Shown here: positions 54,214 to 64,000 of the stretch, one piece after another
Numbering within the stretch: the first letter of the stretch is position 1
Layout of the letters: every line of letters begins with the position of its first letter
Source of the DNA: Periplaneta americana
Taxonomy: Eukaryota; Arthropoda; Insecta; Blattodea; Blattidae
DNA length: 64,000 bases
Reading direction: 5' to 3'
Assembly (NCBI RefSeq): GCF_040183065.1
Contig: NC_091120.1
Coordinates: 182,794,396-182,858,395, forward strand
Notes under the pieces: model-generated
The model's database searches: none
What the model was told of the DNA's origin: nothing
What the model saw: only the letters and a program-made list of their open reading frames with translations
Translations under genes and position numbers: made by a program

Positions 54214-55992
54214 ATGATCGACGTTTGTTGCCAGAAATCATGCTCCACGCTTGTTGTGCTGTTATTTCTGGGACTCACTGTAGTGGCAGAAGCGCCTGAG
54301 GAGTACGACTTCATCATTGTGGGAGCAGGTGCAGCAGGATGCTTACTAGCGGCTCGTCTCTCCGAGGTTCCAAACTGGACCGTCTTACTCCTGGAAGCTG
54401 GTGGACCCGAAACTTCCATCCAACAAGTCCCTTTGTTCTCGCCCATGTTCACCATAACGCCTGCGAACTGGGGATACAAAGCAGAGAAGAATGATTCCTT
54501 CGGACTAGGCATGAAGGGAGGTCGTATGATTTGGCAACAAGGTAGAGGTATTGGGGGAGGCAGCGTGCTCAATGACATGGTGTATACCCGTGGAAACAGA
54601 AAAGATTTTGACCATTGGGAGGCTTTAGGAAACACTGACTGGGGATATGAGAAAGTCTTGCATTATTTCAATAAATTTGAGAGGATGGATATCCCTCAAT
54701 ACGCTAATGATACTAAATATCACTCCACTAAGGGAAGCATCCCCATTGCTTATCCACCTTTTCATACTCCATTGGCAACAGCTTTCATAGAGGCTGGGAA
54801 ATTGAAAGGTTATGCAAATAATGACTACAATGCAGAGAATCAGACGAGCTTTTCATTCTCTCAAACTACGATTTTGAATGGTGCTCGTGTTAGTGTTAAT
54901 AAAGCTTACTTGGAGCCAGCAATGGAAAGAAAGAATTTACACGTCATGAAATGGAGCTTCGTCACAAAAATACTCATAGACAAAAATGAAATGAAGGCAA
55001 TTGGCGTTGAATATAGAACTTCAGGGACGACGCGGCAAGCTATAGCCAAAAAGGAAGTGATAGTATCAGCAGGAGCTATAAATTCTCCGAAGTTACTGAT
55101 GCTATCCGGACTTGGTCCCAAAGATCACCTGCAAGACAAAGGTATCCCAGTTGTACACGACTCCAAAGTGGGCTATAACATGCAGGACCAATACACTTTA
55201 ATAAATCTTTATTTTACTGTTAATACAACGGTTGATCTTCAGGTCTACAATTATATGCACATATTAATAGATTATATCCAATATATGTTCAAGCGAGACG
55301 GTGGTTTCACTGTGCCAAGTGGGTTTGAAGCCCTGGCTTTTCTTGAAATTGAACCATCTTCAAATTATCCAGAAATAGAACTGTTTTTCGGAGGGCTGTT
55401 ACTGCCTTCAATTCCCTTTTACTTAAGCCCATTTGGGATACTCTCGGACAGTATGAACGAATTCTTTAAACCTTTGCAACAGAAGAGCGGTTTCACTATT
55501 TTTCCAATACTTCTACGACCCTATAGCACTGGTAGGGTAATGCTCAAAGACAAAAATCCGAAAAGCAGTCCTCTGATTTATCCAAATTTCTTCTCAGATC
55601 CAAGAGATATGAAACTTTTGATAAAAGGTGTCAATATGACGCTAGAACTGGTGAAGTCTCCGCCGTTTGAGAAGTTTGGTGCTCAACTGTTCTCAGAGCC
55701 GTTGCCTCCCTGCAAGTCTTACGAGTTTGGTTCAGATACGTACTGGGAATGTTGTGCTCGTTATATGACTATTACAGTAGTCCATACAACAGGGACGTGC
55801 AAGATGGGACCTGATTCAGATCCGGACGCCGTCGTTGACCCCAGGTTACGATTCAGAGGAGTGAAAAATCTTCGAGTTGTTGATTCTTCTATCATGCCTG
55901 TAATCGTCTCAGGGCACACACTGGCAGCAGTCTACATGATCGCGGAAAAAGGCGCTGACATGATAAAAAGTGACTGGGGTGAGGAGATATGA
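54214..55992 (+). CDS. Secreted GMC oxidoreductase, glucose dehydrogenase [FAD, quinone]-like, copy 3
   Basis: 592 codons, intact. Signal peptide 1-26 (the end reads VVAEA instead of VVKGA); GAGAAG at 37-42; signature 1 [11 protein letters not shown]; signature 2 [15 protein letters not shown]; catalytic H524 and H568. It is the most divergent copy in the middle: residues about 211-275 differ from copies 1 and 2 at a dozen sites (for example RTSGTT where they have RRFWMT), and about 320-390 also differ. Residues 423-502 have one difference from copy 1. Sequons NDS, NDT, NQT, NTT and NMT. The 3' flank is unlike the other two at first; an AATAAA at 56213-56218 is a candidate poly(A) signal. Function as for the other copies; substrate unknown. 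Confidence 0.93.
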   Translation: MIDVCCQKSCSTLVVLLFLGLTVVAEAPEEYDFIIVGAGAAGCLLAARLSEVPNWTVLLLEAGGPETSIQQVPLFSPMFTITPANWGYKAEKNDSFGLGMKGGRMIWQQGRGIGGGSVLNDMVYTRGNRKDFDHWEALGNTDWGYEKVLHYFNKFERMDIPQYANDTKYHSTKGSIPIAYPPFHTPLATAFIEAGKLKGYANNDYNAENQTSFSFSQTTILNGARVSVNKAYLEPAMERKNLHVMKWSFVTKILIDKNEMKAIGVEYRTSGTTRQAIAKKEVIVSAGAINSPKLLMLSGLGPKDHLQDKGIPVVHDSKVGYNMQDQYTLINLYFTVNTTVDLQVYNYMHILIDYIQYMFKRDGGFTVPSGFEALAFLEIEPSSNYPEIELFFGGLLLPSIPFYLSPFGILSDSMNEFFKPLQQKSGFTIFPILLRPYSTGRVMLKDKNPKSSPLIYPNFFSDPRDMKLLIKGVNMTLELVKSPPFEKFGAQLFSEPLPPCKSYEFGSDTYWECCARYMTITVVHTTGTCKMGPDSDPDAVVDPRLRFRGVKNLRVVDSSIMPVIVSGHTLAAVYMIAEKGADMIKSDWGEEI

Positions 55993-57505
55993 TGTAATAC
56001 GATGTAAATTATTTTTTAGGGGATATGTTATGAATTATTCTTAGGGTATCTTTTTTAAATTGAGGAGAACTAGAATAATTGTATGCTACGTCAGATAGAA
56101 TGAGACTGGGAAAAGAAAATTGGTATAAATCATGTATACAAAAAGTGTAAATTGAAGAAGTAATAATTTATATTGACTATTACACTCTTACTACGTCATA
56201 CTACTTTTGACCAATAAAACGGTACGAAAGGACGTATTTCAACCAATCATGGCTGCTTATCGCACAGTTTTATCGCGTCCCTAGCATTTGTTTAATTTTA
56301 TCGTGTCCCTAGCATTTGTTTAATTTTATCGCGTCCCTAGCATTTGTTTCTTTGTTTGCCAACACATGAAACTGCGTTGGTCTGAACGTCAAAAATATAT
56401 ATAAAATTACAAACAACTCCAGTCGATGCACAGTAGTTTCAAATATGACTCGCATTGGCATTCAAGAACATGAATTAATAAAAATCACTGATCATACCTA
56501 TGCATCTTCTGAAATCCGATTTACAAATAAATGAAGAGCACAATTCGGAAATCCTGAATAAGTTGAATACACCATGTAGGCCTAAATCAACGAGTTCCAC
56601 TTCCATTACGCACACGTCCAATATAACATCAATTGAACCACCAACCACATTCAAATTTGAAAATTGTACATTCAATAATTATTCCTTTTAAAATTATTTA
56701 TGTTTATTTTTTATGTCATTGTCGTTAATTAAAACTTTTCTAACACTTGTGTATATTAGTTAGGTTATGTTATAGCTTCTGCTCTGAGAGGATAAAAAGA
56801 ACTTCTGCTATATGATATTATGGATAGTCACGTATCAGAGATTGTTTAATATTAAGAATTACTGAATAGTAATCATTACAGTGTCTGTACAAAGACACTA
56901 CTGCCATCTAGCATGCATCTAGCGTAATATTTGTAATTTTGAGATGGTACAATAATACATTTGAAGACAGTTGTATTTTCGTAAGTCAATTAATATTTTA
57001 TTGTATTGGAATACTTCGTTACTTCTAATCTTTATATACTTTCTTCTAATCGTGTAATAGTCAATTAAATCCCACTCGAGTTTTGATTTTCTCTAGATAA
57101 ATCAAAACGTCTAGTGAGATTATGTTGATAATCAATAGATTTATAAATTTTCTCTGAATTGTTAAAATAAAAATTTTAGGGCCTCATAATGGTTGAGTTT
57201 TAATGACATTTCTGGGTTTTCCAACTGTATATTGATTTCAAGTATCTGTAACACTAAGCATTTACTTTGAGGTTAGTACCTCTACGCCAGTGGTCGGTAA
57301 AGATTACGTAAATAAAATAGATCCCGCAATACAAACAAATGGGAAGTAAAAGGGAAGGAAAACCAAATTGCTTAAGTGATTGCTAAGGGGAGGGACTACA
57401 TAATTCCTAAACTTTTGAAGAAATTAACTTGAATTCAAGGTTACGAAGTCCAAAATTTTTGAAAGGTCATTGCTCTTTTCGTTTAAGGATGCTAAGGTGT
57501 TTAGT
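55993..57505. other. 3' flank of GMC copy 3 with unclassified insert
   Basis: Similarity to the other copies is lost soon after the stop and returns at about 57135-57500 (TTCTCTGAATTGTTAAAATA; AAAATTTTTGAAAGGTCATT). The 0.9 kb between, which holds the 28-bp repeats and a short frame ending FENCTFNNYSF, is therefore probably inserted DNA of unknown class. Confidence 0.45.
56271..56354 (+). repeat. Three tandem 28-bp units
   Basis: Units start at 56271, 56299 and 56327, each TATCG(C/T)GTCCCTAGCATTTG. They differ at one or two bases. They follow a CCAATAAAACGG sequence that may be the end of the copy 3 transcript. Confidence 0.9.
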
Positions 57506-57513
57506 CCTTCTTG

Positions 57514-58327
57514 CAGTGTCGTAGCATGAAATTTTGAGTAGGGGAAGCTAACTCAAGTTTTCTTTCATGCAATATGAGAAAACGTATTACAAAAATACAG
57601 TCTTAAAATAAATAGTAGTCAATTTCAAGTCAGCAGTCGAAGATTGGTTGGAACATCGTAAGTAACACCAATAAGGCGTGACCTCAAATGATACGTAGTA
57701 AAATATGATTTCACGGTTTACACATATCTCTTAACAAATAGACACGTATACGTATAACATTAGCTCACTCCCTGTCATACTTAGAGAAATCACAGTATTA
57801 GTATCATTACGTAAGTATGCGTTGTGAGCTTCATTCACAGCAAGGGAGTCGGTCGTTTGTTTTTTAAATCACACTTTTGTTCGTAAGTCAGTTTTGATAA
57901 TACAATTGTCCTAAAAATATTCAAGTAAATTAGTGTCAGGAACTGTTATTTCGCTCATTATTTATTATATCAGCCACAGTGCACATTAACACTTCAACTG
58001 AACACAACTGACGAAAAGGGATAACGCGGAAACTACTTATTTTAAATATTAAAGCTAGCTTCTTTGCGAGCCTTGCGACTAGGGTAGCTTAGAAAGGGAT
58101 GGATTACACAGAAGAAACCGGACTGCTTGGAAGCTGGTGTGTGCAGGCTTCTTGTTTACTGCTGCATCACAAATCATCCTGAGCTGCCGCATCACAATAT
58201 TTAACGCGTAAATATAAATTCTATTAAAATTAATAAATAATTTTCTTCATAAACTGCAGGTTTATTATGAAATTATTATTAACTGGGGAAGCTAAGCTTT
58301 TTAGCTTACATTGACGCTACGCCACTG
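57514..58327. mobile_element. Non-autonomous hAT element with perfect 8-bp duplication
   Basis: Ends CAGTGTCGTAGCAT (57514) and GACGCTACGCCACTG (58327) are inverted. CCTTCTTG flanks on both sides (57506-57513 and 58328-58335). The GMC copy 2 flank, with its CTTCTTCTTC stretch near 38920, looks like the empty target. No transposase. Confidence 0.85.
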
Positions 58328-58570
58328 CCTTCTTGTTCAATAATAAAGTCATTTAGCCTGTTCCAGTCAACCGTCCAGTTCTTGGACTTCCTTTACGTCT
58401 TCCAGTTGGTTGATAATTTTATTATAGCCTAAAATATCTTAGGTAACCATGTTTCTTGCATTCTGTTTAAGTGTGTTAGCTAATTAAAGAGTCAATTTTT
58501 CATTCAAAATAAAAAGATTACTTATTATATCTTAACTGTATAATGTCTATAGATTATACTAATATACGTT

Positions 58571-58680
58571 ACAAGAGCGGTATGTTGACGTTTTCATGGT
58601 CGAGGAAAAGATTGAAAAAGCGAAACGTAGTTGAGCTTTTTTAATTTCCGAGAACATGAAAACAAACATACCGCTCGTGT
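58571..58680. repeat. Short hairpin MITE-like element
   Basis: ACAAGAGCGGTATGTTGACG and the inverse of AACATACCGCTCGTGT bound 110 bp. Inner TTTTCATG and CATGAAAA continue the stem. Confidence 0.65.
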
Positions 58681-58689
58681 ATCGTACAT

Positions 58690-59528
58690 TATTTTGTGCG
58701 AAGATCGTTTATTACATACCTGAAAGACGAATTTCTAATTAGTTGCAATGAAATCTCCATGTTGGTTTCTGTTTAATGACGCCAACTTCGGAACACCAAA
58801 ATATCTTTCTTCAACATTGTTGCTGTAAAATGTTTTCTGTGTTTACTATATTCCAACAGGCCGTGATATACGTCTGTCCCCCCCCCCCCCAGTCTATAAA
58901 TGCGAACTTAAAACAAACGGTAAGGTTATGTAATGATTTATTTTTCATTTTAATATTTTAACAATATTATTTATATAACATATTGCAGTAATAACATCCG
59001 CATCTGGAATTTCGTTGATTTTTTCACGGCTTCCTTAATGTTACTTGTATCAGGAATGCAATAAGTTTCGTGGAGTAGTAGACTCTACTTAATTTTTGCA
59101 AATATTTAAAAACAATAATTAACATTGCAATTTAGGTGAAATTGCAGTGGTAAGTTTCCAATTTATAATTATTACTATGTTAAACGTCTCTAAAAATAAT
59201 ATGTTAAAAGCCTAAAGCAGTAAAATGAATGTCGCGCTTAAGCGGTAAGAAGAGGGAAACTGTTATGTGTGTTACGTTGGGAATACTGAATGTGGTATTT
59301 CACACTTACCGCGTATTGGTTCTGTGCGGAAAACAAGCAAATACGCACGATCTTGCACAAAATATTTTTACCTGTCTTTTAGATTTGAAACGTGTTAAAC
59401 TTTCAATCACTGTAAAATTGTCAAAACTTCTCCATTTTATTTTTAAGAGAATTAATTTATGTTTTGATATTTCAAGATGTATTGTAAAATATTTACGAGT
59501 ATTTAACACTGTACATTAAAACGTCGTC
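58690..59528. other. Unassigned spacer
   Basis: A C10 run lies near 58880. A 96-codon frame at 59229-59519 has no motif, and the overlapping antisense frame is equally plausible; not called. Confidence 0.3.
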
Positions 59529-60245
59529 GTCATCATCATCATCATCATCATCATTATCATCATCATCATCTTTCAAATATGTATTAGGCCAAGTGGCCTG
59601 TTACGGACTCTACCTATCTCTTGTAGAGCGTCCTATTGATCTTATCCCTCGTGGCGTCCATCCCTGTGGAGTAACGATTAGCGCGTCTGGCCTCGAAACC
59701 AGGTGGCCCGGGTTCGATTCCCGGTTGGGGCAAGTTACGTGGTTTTCCGGGATTTTTCCCTCAACCCAATATGAGCAAATGCTGGGTAACTTTCGGTGTT
59801 GGACCTCGGACTCATTTCACCGGCATTATCTCCTTCATCTCATTCAGACGCTAAATAACCTAAAATGTTGATAAAGCGTCGTAAAATAACCTAGTAAATA
59901 AAAAAAATCCCTTGTGGTCCGTAGCGGAGGACCATTTTTAGATTTCCGCTGTTATTCATCCTTTTGACACGCTTTATTCATTTTTCTCTCTGTGTTCCTT
60001 TAAGTTATATTCTAATATTGTTTCGTTCTTGACTTAATTCATTTTGTGGTCCCATTTAGTGTATCCTGCCGTTCTTCTCACAAATCGCATCTCAGCCGCG
60101 GTTATTCGAGCCTCATCTCTTTTTCTAATTTCCATACCTCACAACCGTAAATCAAAACTGATCGAGCTATGGTTTTGTAAAATTTTATTCTTGTTTGCTT
60201 TTGGAGAGTGTTGGCTTCATAACAGAGTTTATGGTAACATTCATG
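59529..60245 (-). mobile_element. LINE family B-like RT fragment, split by a SINE
   Basis: The minus strand near 60130-60240 reads YHKLCYEANTLQKQTRIKFY, then KTIARSVLIYGCEVWKLEKE, the RT thumb region. The 3' end at about 59580-59600 has the GGCCACTTGGCC pairing sequence and an (ATG)n tail at 59529-59571. A SINE-1 sits inside at 59661-59909. Heavily decayed. Confidence 0.7.
59661..59909 (+). mobile_element. SINE-1, full-length
   Basis: Head CCTGTGGAGTAACGATTAGC, B box GGTTCGATTCCCGG, tail GCGTCGTAAAATAACCTAGT. Flanking ATCCC(T)(C/T)TGTGG-like words suggest a degraded duplication. Confidence 0.88.
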
Positions 60246-60284
60246 TCAATAAAGAGTTTATGCTACCCAATGTTTTGATTATCA

Positions 60285-61079
60285 TCATCATCATCATCGT
60301 CAAGGTTTAAGCCTCTAAAGGCTTGTTCCGGTCTCATGCATTAAACATTTTTTGAGTCCATCTTTTCCTTGGTCTGCCAATGTTTCTTTTGCCTGTTGGT
60401 CTGTAATCTAATAGCAGTTTTGGAATGCGGTATTCTTCCATTCTTTCCACATGTTCCCTCCACTTAGTTCTATATTGGTGTATCTTCTCTGTTAGTTTAA
60501 AGATGCCTAATTCCTTTCTTATGTCATCATTTCCTCTTTTGTCTAACAAAGTGTAGCCGGCTATACTCCTTAGGAATCGCATTTCTGCGGCCTCTATTTT
60601 TCTCTCTTCACTTTTTCTCAATGTCCAACATTCGGAGCCATATAGGAACATGGGCACTGCCATTACTTTATAAAATTTTAATTTAGTTTCTTTCCTAGTT
60701 TGTTTGAGGTTTCTTTTTATTGTTCCACATATATAGTTAAATTTATTAATATTTTTTATTACATCATCATTTTTAACGTATGATACACTGCAGCCTAAAT
60801 AATTCAAATTGTTTACTTGTTCTATCATTTTTCCTTCTAAAATGATTTTAGCCCCGATTGTATTGGACCCCTGAAATGCTAGTACTTTTGTTTTGGCTGT
60901 GGAGATGTTTAATGCATACTTTTTACTTACAGTATTTAATTGGTACATGGCTTTTTGTAAATTATCCTCTGAGCTACAGATTAGAACTTGGTCATCTGCA
61001 AATAAAATTGTGTCTAAAAACCTATTCTTAATTTTAAAATGTGTCTCTAAATGTATCTGCCATTCTTCTGTGACATTGT

Positions 61080-61117
<38 letters not shown>

Positions 61118-61140
61118 GCAGTGGTGAGAGAGGACAACTT
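60285..61140 (-). mobile_element. LINE family B, RT palm to C-terminus with (ATG)n tail
   Basis: Minus strand from 61140: CPLSPLLFN (motif B), a (TA)n expansion, then LDTILFADDQVLICSSEDNL with the catalytic FADD. An open frame of 204 codons follows (60948-60334): NISTAKTKVLAFQG, LNYLGCSVSYVKNDD, AVPMFLYGSECWTLRKSEER, AEMRFLRSIAGYTLLDKRGN, WREHVERMEEYRIPKLLLDY and GRPRKRWTQKMFNA. The 3' end has AAGCCTTTAGAGGCTT pairing and (ATG)n at 60281-60298. A frameshift lies in the VRQ/CPLSP region. The best copy of this family. Confidence 0.88.
61081..61110. repeat. (TA)n microsatellite inside LINE coding sequence
   Basis: 30 bp of TA sits exactly at the codons after CPLSPLLFN, where related RTs read NIYI. 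The ATATAT of Asn-Ile-Tyr-Ile codons appears to have expanded. Confidence 0.85.
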
Positions 61141-61321
61141 GTCTCACTCCTTTGTTAATTGTTGTTATTTTATCCTCGTTCTTTGTTCTTGTTTCTATCA
61201 TTATTTTGTTGTCTACATATAAACTTCTCATTATTGATATTAAATGTTTTGATAAATTTAGTAATTGATTTGAAAAATATATGTGATTCAGTATTTTTAG
61301 TGGGTAGCCTAAATAATTAAA

Positions 61322-61507
61322 TCAATTTTTTCTTTCTAGTGAAATATTATGAAGACAGAATTTTTTAGTTATTCTTTGCAAGCCATCTTCTGAGCTGGAT
61401 AATAGTATCTGATCATCAGCGTATACTAACTTGTCTAATTTTAACCAGTCGTTGATATTCATACAACCATGTAGTAAACATCTAAAGTTGTTTACAAGAG
61501 ATTTCAA
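61322..61507 (-). mobile_element. Second LINE RT fragment with YADD box
   Basis: The minus strand reads LKLDKLVYADDQILLSSSED, then GLQRITKKFCLHNISLERKN. It holds the same catalytic segment as 60985-61030 but is a different copy, since both contain the ADD box. 61141-61320 links them without a clear frame. Confidence 0.75.
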
Positions 61508-61509
61508 TT

Positions 61510-63780
61510 ACCTATATCACATAATAAAACATTATAAAAGTATTTATTTAAAAATGACTCGCCGTGCTAGGTACTAGCATTCTCTTTCAATAAATAAGTA
61601 ATAAAATAACTATCCTCATATGCTCTCATATTAATTATTGTGTGTGTAGTTTTCTCCTACAGCTATGATTTAAACCGGTTTCTTTATAAAAATTACGTAA
61701 AAATATCTTTTCGTGGTCCGAGAATCATCTTTACCATACATATAAAACACAGATTCTAAAAAAAAAAAAAAATAAATAAATCTCAAGCAATTCCATTGGA
61801 GTGATAACTGTAGGAACTAGAGATTAAAACGATCGAGAAAGCAAGACTAACAGCTCCCGCAAAGCAGAAAACCCGCACGACAATGTTCTATATGTCGCGT
61901 CGTTGACGTAAAGACTGCTTGTGAGTATTTTGAGACGCCGAGATTGATCACTCCCGAAGTCCCGAACATCAAGCAGCCTTGAATCGCTACAGTTATTTAT
62001 ACCTGACTGAACTTTTATCTACTTTGGCAACTGTTATATATGTATAAACAATCAAGTAGCCTCTTTGAAACATCATCTCTACGTTTCAGTGTATAATAAT
62101 CCGTTCCCCAGTATTTATTTAATTACTTTATAGGCCGTTATTAGAAGGCTAGGAATTTTCTTTTCATATGTTTGAGATAAGTGTGCAATCTCAAGTAAAA
62201 AGATATTAACGTTATGTTTTATGTTTCTTAGAAAAGCGAATTTATTTGGGAATTGTTTTTTTTTCTATTTATATAACCATAGGTAATATCATATAATAGA
62301 ACCAGAACATTTTAAAAACTAAGATACTGTTCTGTTTTGTCTTTTTGTCTCATTTAAACATTTATAATGTTATTTATTTCAGTGATGTATGTTTTTCAAA
62401 GTTACGAAATCTTTCCACGCCGACCAAATGCTATTTCGAGAATGATGAGCGAGATTCGAATCGCACGAGAATGAAGAGCCGAGACTCGAAAGACAAATGC
62501 AATGAACACAGCGAGCGAGAGCGGCAGTTAGTTTTGTTCATCTCTAGTAGGAACGTATATTGGATGAAACGACTCATACTTAACATAGCGTTCCACCTTT
62601 AAGGAATTTTTCTATGACAACTCCTTATCAATATTTTTACTTTGTCATTACAGTAAAAAAAAATAAGGTATTGTCATAGGGCAAAAATGATTTTGTGAAC
62701 TTCAAAGAAGTACACATTTTCCATTATCTGTTATACACAAAAGGAGCTCTTTATTGTACTGTTTGTCTGTGTGTCCGCACAAAGATTTCTCATGAACTAT
62801 TGGACGGATTTAGTTCATATTCATTATCTGTGAGTTAATTATGAAAGCAAAGCTTGATATTTTATGTATGCACTGTTACTGGAAGATCAGAGAAAAGCAC
62901 AAAAACTTTCTATTAAAATTGACCCAAGATTGCATTCATTTAAATATTTCTTCCTCATAAATTATCTATTTGTATGACATTTTAAAATTAATATTTATAA
63001 TCGTTACAGAAATGGAATAAATAATGAAATTACCCAGTGTACAGAAAAATAAAATACCTAAAAATCTGCGCTCCAGCAAGAAACATTTACACGCACACAC
63101 ATAAACTGAGCAAAGCGCGCTTGCATTGAATTGCTTGAGAAAAAGCACCGAAAAAAAAAACAACTAGACAATTTTGTCTCGACCAGAATTTGAAACTTAG
63201 TTTCATACAGCGTATTCCGAATGTCACTGGACCGGTGGACAGCTGCAGCGAAATAAGAACAAAAGTGCTGGAAGGATCGATGGCTGTCATGGCGACTGTA
63301 TAAGTTGTTGTCTGTGCTACGCTAGCAAAATTTTGCGAAATTTCCGTACTGCCATCTCGTTCAAAGAAAAGAGAGCATAAACAATTTATTTCTTGAACCG
63401 GTAGTAATAACTGGTCCGTTGAAATGTTCGCTCATAAACCATTAACATATTGTTTTTACGTTGTGCTCATTACAAACAATACAGCAGAACTAAAGCAGAA
63501 CACACCGCCATGACACAACAGTGCACGATGTCATTCGTCTGCCAATTCCCGCCCTATACAAGAACCAATCAGATTCACTGATGGCGGCTGATGCAGACTG
63601 CCACCACCTCTGCAAGCTGATGGCACCGGTGCGACACCGGTGGAGCATCAGTGACGCCATCGGTGAAATTCGGAACACCGTGATGCCATCAGATTACTCA
63701 ACGCTGAGATTCGGAATGCGCTCATAGTCAGATATGCTGATAACTATATGCACTATTTTAAATACCTTACCAAAAGCCTA
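61510..63780. other. Long spacer without recognisable genes
   Basis: The frames at 62345, 62966 and 63490-63727 show no known motif. GTTTGTCTGTGTGTCCGCAC with ACTATTGGACGGATTT near 62760-62815 has the look of a dispersed repeat. CTGCCATCTCG at 63349 is a weak relative of the CTCF-like motif. Confidence 0.3.
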
Positions 63781-63784
63781 AAAT

Positions 63785-63950
63785 TAAGTTATGTAGAGAT
63801 TAATTTTCGGCCCTACAGAAATGTTTGTGATGGTTACCATTTGATATTAACGGAGAAAAATTCGCTCCGGCGCCGAGGATCGAATCAAAGGAGAAAGATT
63901 CGATCCGGTACGAATTTTTCTCCGTTAATAACAAATAATAACTTAAAATT
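63785..63950. mobile_element. Rearranged copy of the tRNA foldback element
   Basis: GATTAATTTTCGGCCCTACAG (to about 63838) corresponds to one arm of 46166-46430. It is followed by GGAGAAAAATTCGCTCCGGC and the start of the tRNA 3' part (GCGCCGAGGATCGAA). An abrupt join to the inner inverted copy (GGAGAAAGATTCGATCCGG, then ACGAATTTTTCTCCGTTAA) shows that the tRNA middle was deleted. Confidence 0.65.
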
Positions 63951-64000
63951 AAGGTTTACTAGGCCTAAAGGTCCGGAATCTATTAATTATTGCTATCATT

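Noticed and set aside
59229-59519. 96-codon open frame
   Set aside because: No motif; AT-rich, and the antisense strand has an overlapping frame of similar length.
62345-62602. 85-codon charged frame
   Set aside because: The Arg/Glu-rich stretch comes from GAGCGAGA-type words; no homology recognised.
63490-63727. Possible gene with overlapping frames on both strands
   Set aside because: Neither frame has a recognisable domain, start context or splice signals; left unassigned.
1-64000. CRISPR array, bacterial operon, rRNA, LTR retrovirus or endogenous virus
   Set aside because: No regularly spaced short repeats, no ribosome-binding-site-led gene clusters, no rRNA core sequences, and no gag/protease/integrase motifs seen on either strand.

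Overview
This window is arthropod nuclear DNA, most likely from a cockroach or termite (Blattodea). The basis is inference from content: three near-identical insect-type GMC oxidoreductase genes lie in a sea of transposable elements. The abundant non-LTR retrotransposon whose reverse transcriptase ends in an RLRWAGHVARMG-type tail, and the tRNA-headed SINE ending in a GACGCT-rich tail, resemble repeats I associate with Periplaneta. No search could be run to confirm the species.

The only clearly intact host genes are three tandem, same-strand copies of a secreted FAD-dependent GMC oxidoreductase (glucose-dehydrogenase-like): 319-2097, 36210-37988 and 54214-55992. Each is 592 codons in one exon, carries a signal peptide, the FAD-binding GxGxxG, both GMC signatures and the catalytic His pair, and starts 18 nt after an identical intron acceptor. 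Sequence shared upstream stops about 30 nt 5' of that acceptor in all three. Copies 1 and 2 share a folded-back repeat in the 3' flank that copy 3 lacks. Inside the coding region, however, similarity switches: copies 2 and 3 agree near the N-terminus, 1 and 2 in the middle, 1 and 3 at residues 423-502. This is the pattern of gene conversion.

The spacers (about 34 kb and 16 kb) are almost wholly mobile DNA. From 3 to 36 kb there are: a Tc1 fragment; a pogo-like element with TIRs (5408-6668); a second TA-flanked element (8942-9839); a decayed ZBED/hAT transposase (10593-13055) split by a SINE and a LINE; a mariner (13524-15719) split by a hAT that itself carries a SINE; several copies of one LINE; a palindromic mariner holding a two-gene Harbinger (22676-25837); hAT and Tc1-like elements; a nearly complete mariner (32376-33676); and a CR1/Jockey-like LINE end (34969-35848). 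From 38 to 54 kb there are five SINE-1 copies, a TIR element (43563-44655), a tRNA-like foldback (46166-46430), an interleaved inverted-repeat complex (46590-49095) and an inverted SINE pair around a piggyBac-like ORF (50717-51672). After copy 3 come a hAT with a perfect 8-bp duplication (57514-58327) and LINE RT fragments (59576-61507).

Many insertions could be delimited exactly from target-site duplications visible in the sequence. No rRNA gene, CRISPR array or convincing functional tRNA gene was seen. Several stretches of 0.5-3 kb hold nothing I recognise; these are listed.
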